DNA of 64,000 bases from Rhodobacter flavimaris. GTDB lineage: Bacteria; Pseudomonadota; Alphaproteobacteria; Rhodobacterales; Rhodobacteraceae. The stretch spans positions 62,001 through 126,000 of the forward strand of contig NZ_JAJUOS010000002.1 of assembly GCF_021378075.1 (NCBI RefSeq), in the 5' to 3' direction. Below, in pieces: positions 62,369 to 64,000 of the stretch. The notes beneath the pieces were generated by a model. The model was not told the origin of the DNA. It ran no database searches and saw nothing but the letters and a program-made list of their open reading frames with translations. A program made the position numbers and the translations under genes. Position 1 is the stretch's first letter. Each line of letters starts with the position of its first letter.

Positions 62369-63775
62369 TTAGATCAGGTAGGGCATCAGCAGGCTGGCGA
62401 GGCTGAGCACCAGGAAGAAGCCCGCCATATCGGTGATCGTGGTCAGAAGCGGCCCGGAGGCCGCCGCCGGGCCTTGCCCCAGCCGCTTAAGCAGAAGTGG
62501 CACCACCCCCCCGATGGACACCGCCAGCACGGTATTGAGCGCAAGCGCCGCCCCGATCACCGCGCCAAGCCAGACGTTGCCCTTCCAGAACCAGGCGACA
62601 AGGCCTATCAGCACCCCCAAAGCCAGACCGTTGATCACGCCGACCGACAGCTCTTTGAGCCAGACGCGCATCGCGTCCTTGGGCTGCACCACCCCGAGCG
62701 AAAGCTCTCGCATGGTTACGCCCACCGCCTGATTGCCCGAACAGCCCGACATATCCGACACCATCGGCAGGAAGACCGCGATGGCGATGACCGCGGCCAA
62801 GGTCTCCTCATAGGCCGAGATCACCGAGGCCGCGATGACGTTCAGCACGATATTGGCCGTCAGCCACATTAGTCGCCGGCGCGAGCGCAGCCAGGTCGGC
62901 ATCGAGCGCAGCTCGTCCCCAACGACGCCCTGAAGCCGCAGCGTCTCGCTTTCCGCACGCTCAAGCGCGGCCGCGTCGATGGCCGCTCTGGACACAACGC
63001 CAACCAGACGCCCGTCGGCCTCGACCACCGGCAGGCCAAGGAAGCTGTGGCGATCGAACAGGTCCTGCAAGTCGTCCAGTGTCGTATCCACCGTCACCAC
63101 GATGGGCTCGATCATGATCGCGCCAAGCTTGGCCGAGCGTTTCGCCACCAGAAGCCCGCGCAGCGAGACGACCCCTACGGGGCGGCCTTCGGTGTCGATC
63201 ACATAGGGGTGCTGGCCGCGATACCGCTCAAAGTCCTGTTCCTCGTCGACAAAACTGCGCAGCACCGCGCCCACTGTCGCAGTGACCGGGAACTTGAACG
63301 CCTCGGCCACCATCAACCCACCTGCGGTATCGTCCTCATAAGCGACCAGACGGCGCACATCGGCGGCGTCCTCGGGTTCAAGCTCGGCCAGGATCGCCTC
63401 GGCATCCTCGCTGTCGAGATCGCCGATGAGGTCGGCCTGAAGGTCGCTGTCGAGCACGTCGATGATCTCGGCGGCGCGGTCCCATTCGAGGCGTTCGACC
63501 AGCTCGGTCGCTGCGGCATGGGGCGCCTCTTCGACCAGCGCGGCGGCCAGTTCGGTGGGCACAAGTTCAAGCACCCGGTCGCGGTCATCGGCAGACAGCG
63601 CCAGAAGCTGGCGCAGCGCCGCCGAAAGCGGCAGGGGCTCCAGCAAGGCCTGCAACTGCTCGGCGTCGCGCGCGTCCACGGCGGCCTTCACCCGCTCGCG
63701 CAGGGTCGGCGTGGCGGGTGCGTCATTCTCGGGCGTAGGCTCGGGACGCTCCAGCAGTTCGGTGTCTTCGGTCAT
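62369..63775 (-). CDS. mgtE: Magnesium transporter MgtE
   Basis: A 468-residue channel for Mg2+. In order: acidic N-terminal MgtE domain (ADLIGDLDSEDAEAILAELEPEDAADV, in parts LDSEDAEAILAELEPEDAAD), two CBS domains (IVVTVDTTLDDLQDLFDRH), a plug helix and five transmembrane helices with the pore block GCSGNQAVGVTMRELSLG. The ATG at 63775 has AAGGGAG upstream. It overlaps the stop codon of the gene before it (ATGA). Confidence 0.95.
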   Translation of the reverse strand: MTEDTELLERPEPTPENDAPATPTLRERVKAAVDARDAEQLQALLEPLPLSAALRQLLALSADDRDRVLELVPTELAAALVEEAPHAAATELVERLEWDRAAEIIDVLDSDLQADLIGDLDSEDAEAILAELEPEDAADVRRLVAYEDDTAGGLMVAEAFKFPVTATVGAVLRSFVDEEQDFERYRGQHPYVIDTEGRPVGVVSLRGLLVAKRSAKLGAIMIEPIVVTVDTTLDDLQDLFDRHSFLGLPVVEADGRLVGVVSRAAIDAAALERAESETLRLQGVVGDELRSMPTWLRSRRRLMWLTANIVLNVIAASVISAYEETLAAVIAIAVFLPMVSDMSGCSGNQAVGVTMRELSLGVVQPKDAMRVWLKELSVGVINGLALGVLIGLVAWFWKGNVWLGAVIGAALALNTVLAVSIGGVVPLLLKRLGQGPAAASGPLLTTITDMAGFFLVLSLASLLMPYLI

Positions 63776-64000
63776 TGCTCCCTTTCCGCGACCGCCCGTG
63801 GGTCGGGGGTCATGATCAGATGCGAGGCTTCGTGAAACTCGTGTAGATCGAGCGGCCAGCACCCGCGCGGCCAGCGCAGTTCCATCTCGCCTTTGCGCGG
63901 CCGGTAAACCGCCGTGTAAAGCGTGCCGAAGCCCCGGTCATAAGCGGTCGAATAAAGCGGCGGGCGCAGGAAGGCCGAGATGAACTTCTCCTCGGGCTCG
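63772..64000 (-). CDS. C45 / choloylglycine-hydrolase-like protein, 3' part
   Basis: Only the last 76 codons lie in the window, read from 63999 to a TGA at 63774-63772. The translated end contains YSTAYDRGFGTLYTAVYRP and MELRWPRGCWPLDLHEF, which resembles the C-terminal end of peptidase C45/acyl-CoA:6-aminopenicillanate acyltransferase-like Ntn hydrolases. The stop overlaps the mgtE start by 4 bp. The catalytic N-terminal cysteine is outside the window. Confidence 0.65.
   Translation of the reverse strand, partial: EPEEKFISAFLRPPLYSTAYDRGFGTLYTAVYRPRKGEMELRWPRGCWPLDLHEFHEASHLIMTPDPRAVAEREQ

Overview
The window is about 64 kb of high-GC chromosome from an alphaproteobacterium, most likely of the Rhodobacter/Paracoccus group (Rhodobacterales). 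The evidence is a two-piece (permuted) tmRNA gene with the tag ANDNRAPVALAA, an SspB-fumC neighbourhood, a trgA-trgB-cysK tellurite locus as in Rhodobacter sphaeroides, ornithine-lipid genes olsB-olsA, a ChpT-type phosphotransferase and many small family proteins typical of this group (DUF4169, DUF3553). No species can be named from the sequence alone.

1-22986 is mainly core genome: an AI-2E-type transporter end, a large MscS channel, the operon phr / trgA-trgB-cysK-mscS, ssrA followed by sspB, a methyltransferase and fumC, then DUF4169/RHH genes, olsBA, DUF3553, chpT, proA, a tRNA cluster (2x Asp, Val-TAC, Val-CAC) around a pirin gene, an HU-like protein, lon, a sensor kinase and an MBL-fold hydrolase.

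23085-31958 is an 8.8 kb integrated element in the 3' half of a tRNA-Asn gene. It is bounded by perfect 53-bp direct repeats and carries a tyrosine integrase, an AlpA/excisionase-like HTH protein, a primase/RepA-type helicase, a DUF5681 protein, several unrecognised small genes in one overlapping operon, and a DUF4145 gene as likely cargo. No capsid, portal, tail or large terminase gene is present, so it looks like a phage satellite or small integrative element rather than a prophage.

32205-43549 is a quaternary-amine (betaine) region: two paralogous TetR regulators bracket a P5C-reductase-like gene and a three-gene betaine ABC importer. Next come a flavin-dependent demethylase (dimethylglycine / N-methylproline type), a glutathione-dependent formaldehyde dehydrogenase, and a Rieske oxygenase with its reductase, divergent from a LysR gene. 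Together these can import a betaine, remove methyl groups and dispose of formaldehyde.

44910-59188 is a hydroxyproline catabolic region. For trans-4-hydroxyproline it holds a polar amino-acid ABC importer, a 4-hydroxyproline epimerase (Cys/Cys), a D-hydroxyproline-type FAD dehydrogenase, a DapA-family deaminase and an alpha-ketoglutarate semialdehyde dehydrogenase. For the 3-hydroxyprolines it holds an aconitase-X protein (cis-3-hydroxyproline dehydratase type), a second proline-racemase homologue with Ser/Thr in place of both catalytic cysteines, and an Ldh-family reductase suited to pyrroline-2-carboxylate. XRE-cupin and GntR regulators sit inside it. The betaine and hydroxyproline regions adjoin, which suggests linked use of plant-derived (hydroxy)proline betaines.

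59236-64000 holds a beta-keto acid cleavage enzyme and a class III aminotransferase divergent from an RpiR regulator, then mgtE and the end of a C45-type hydrolase gene running off the window.
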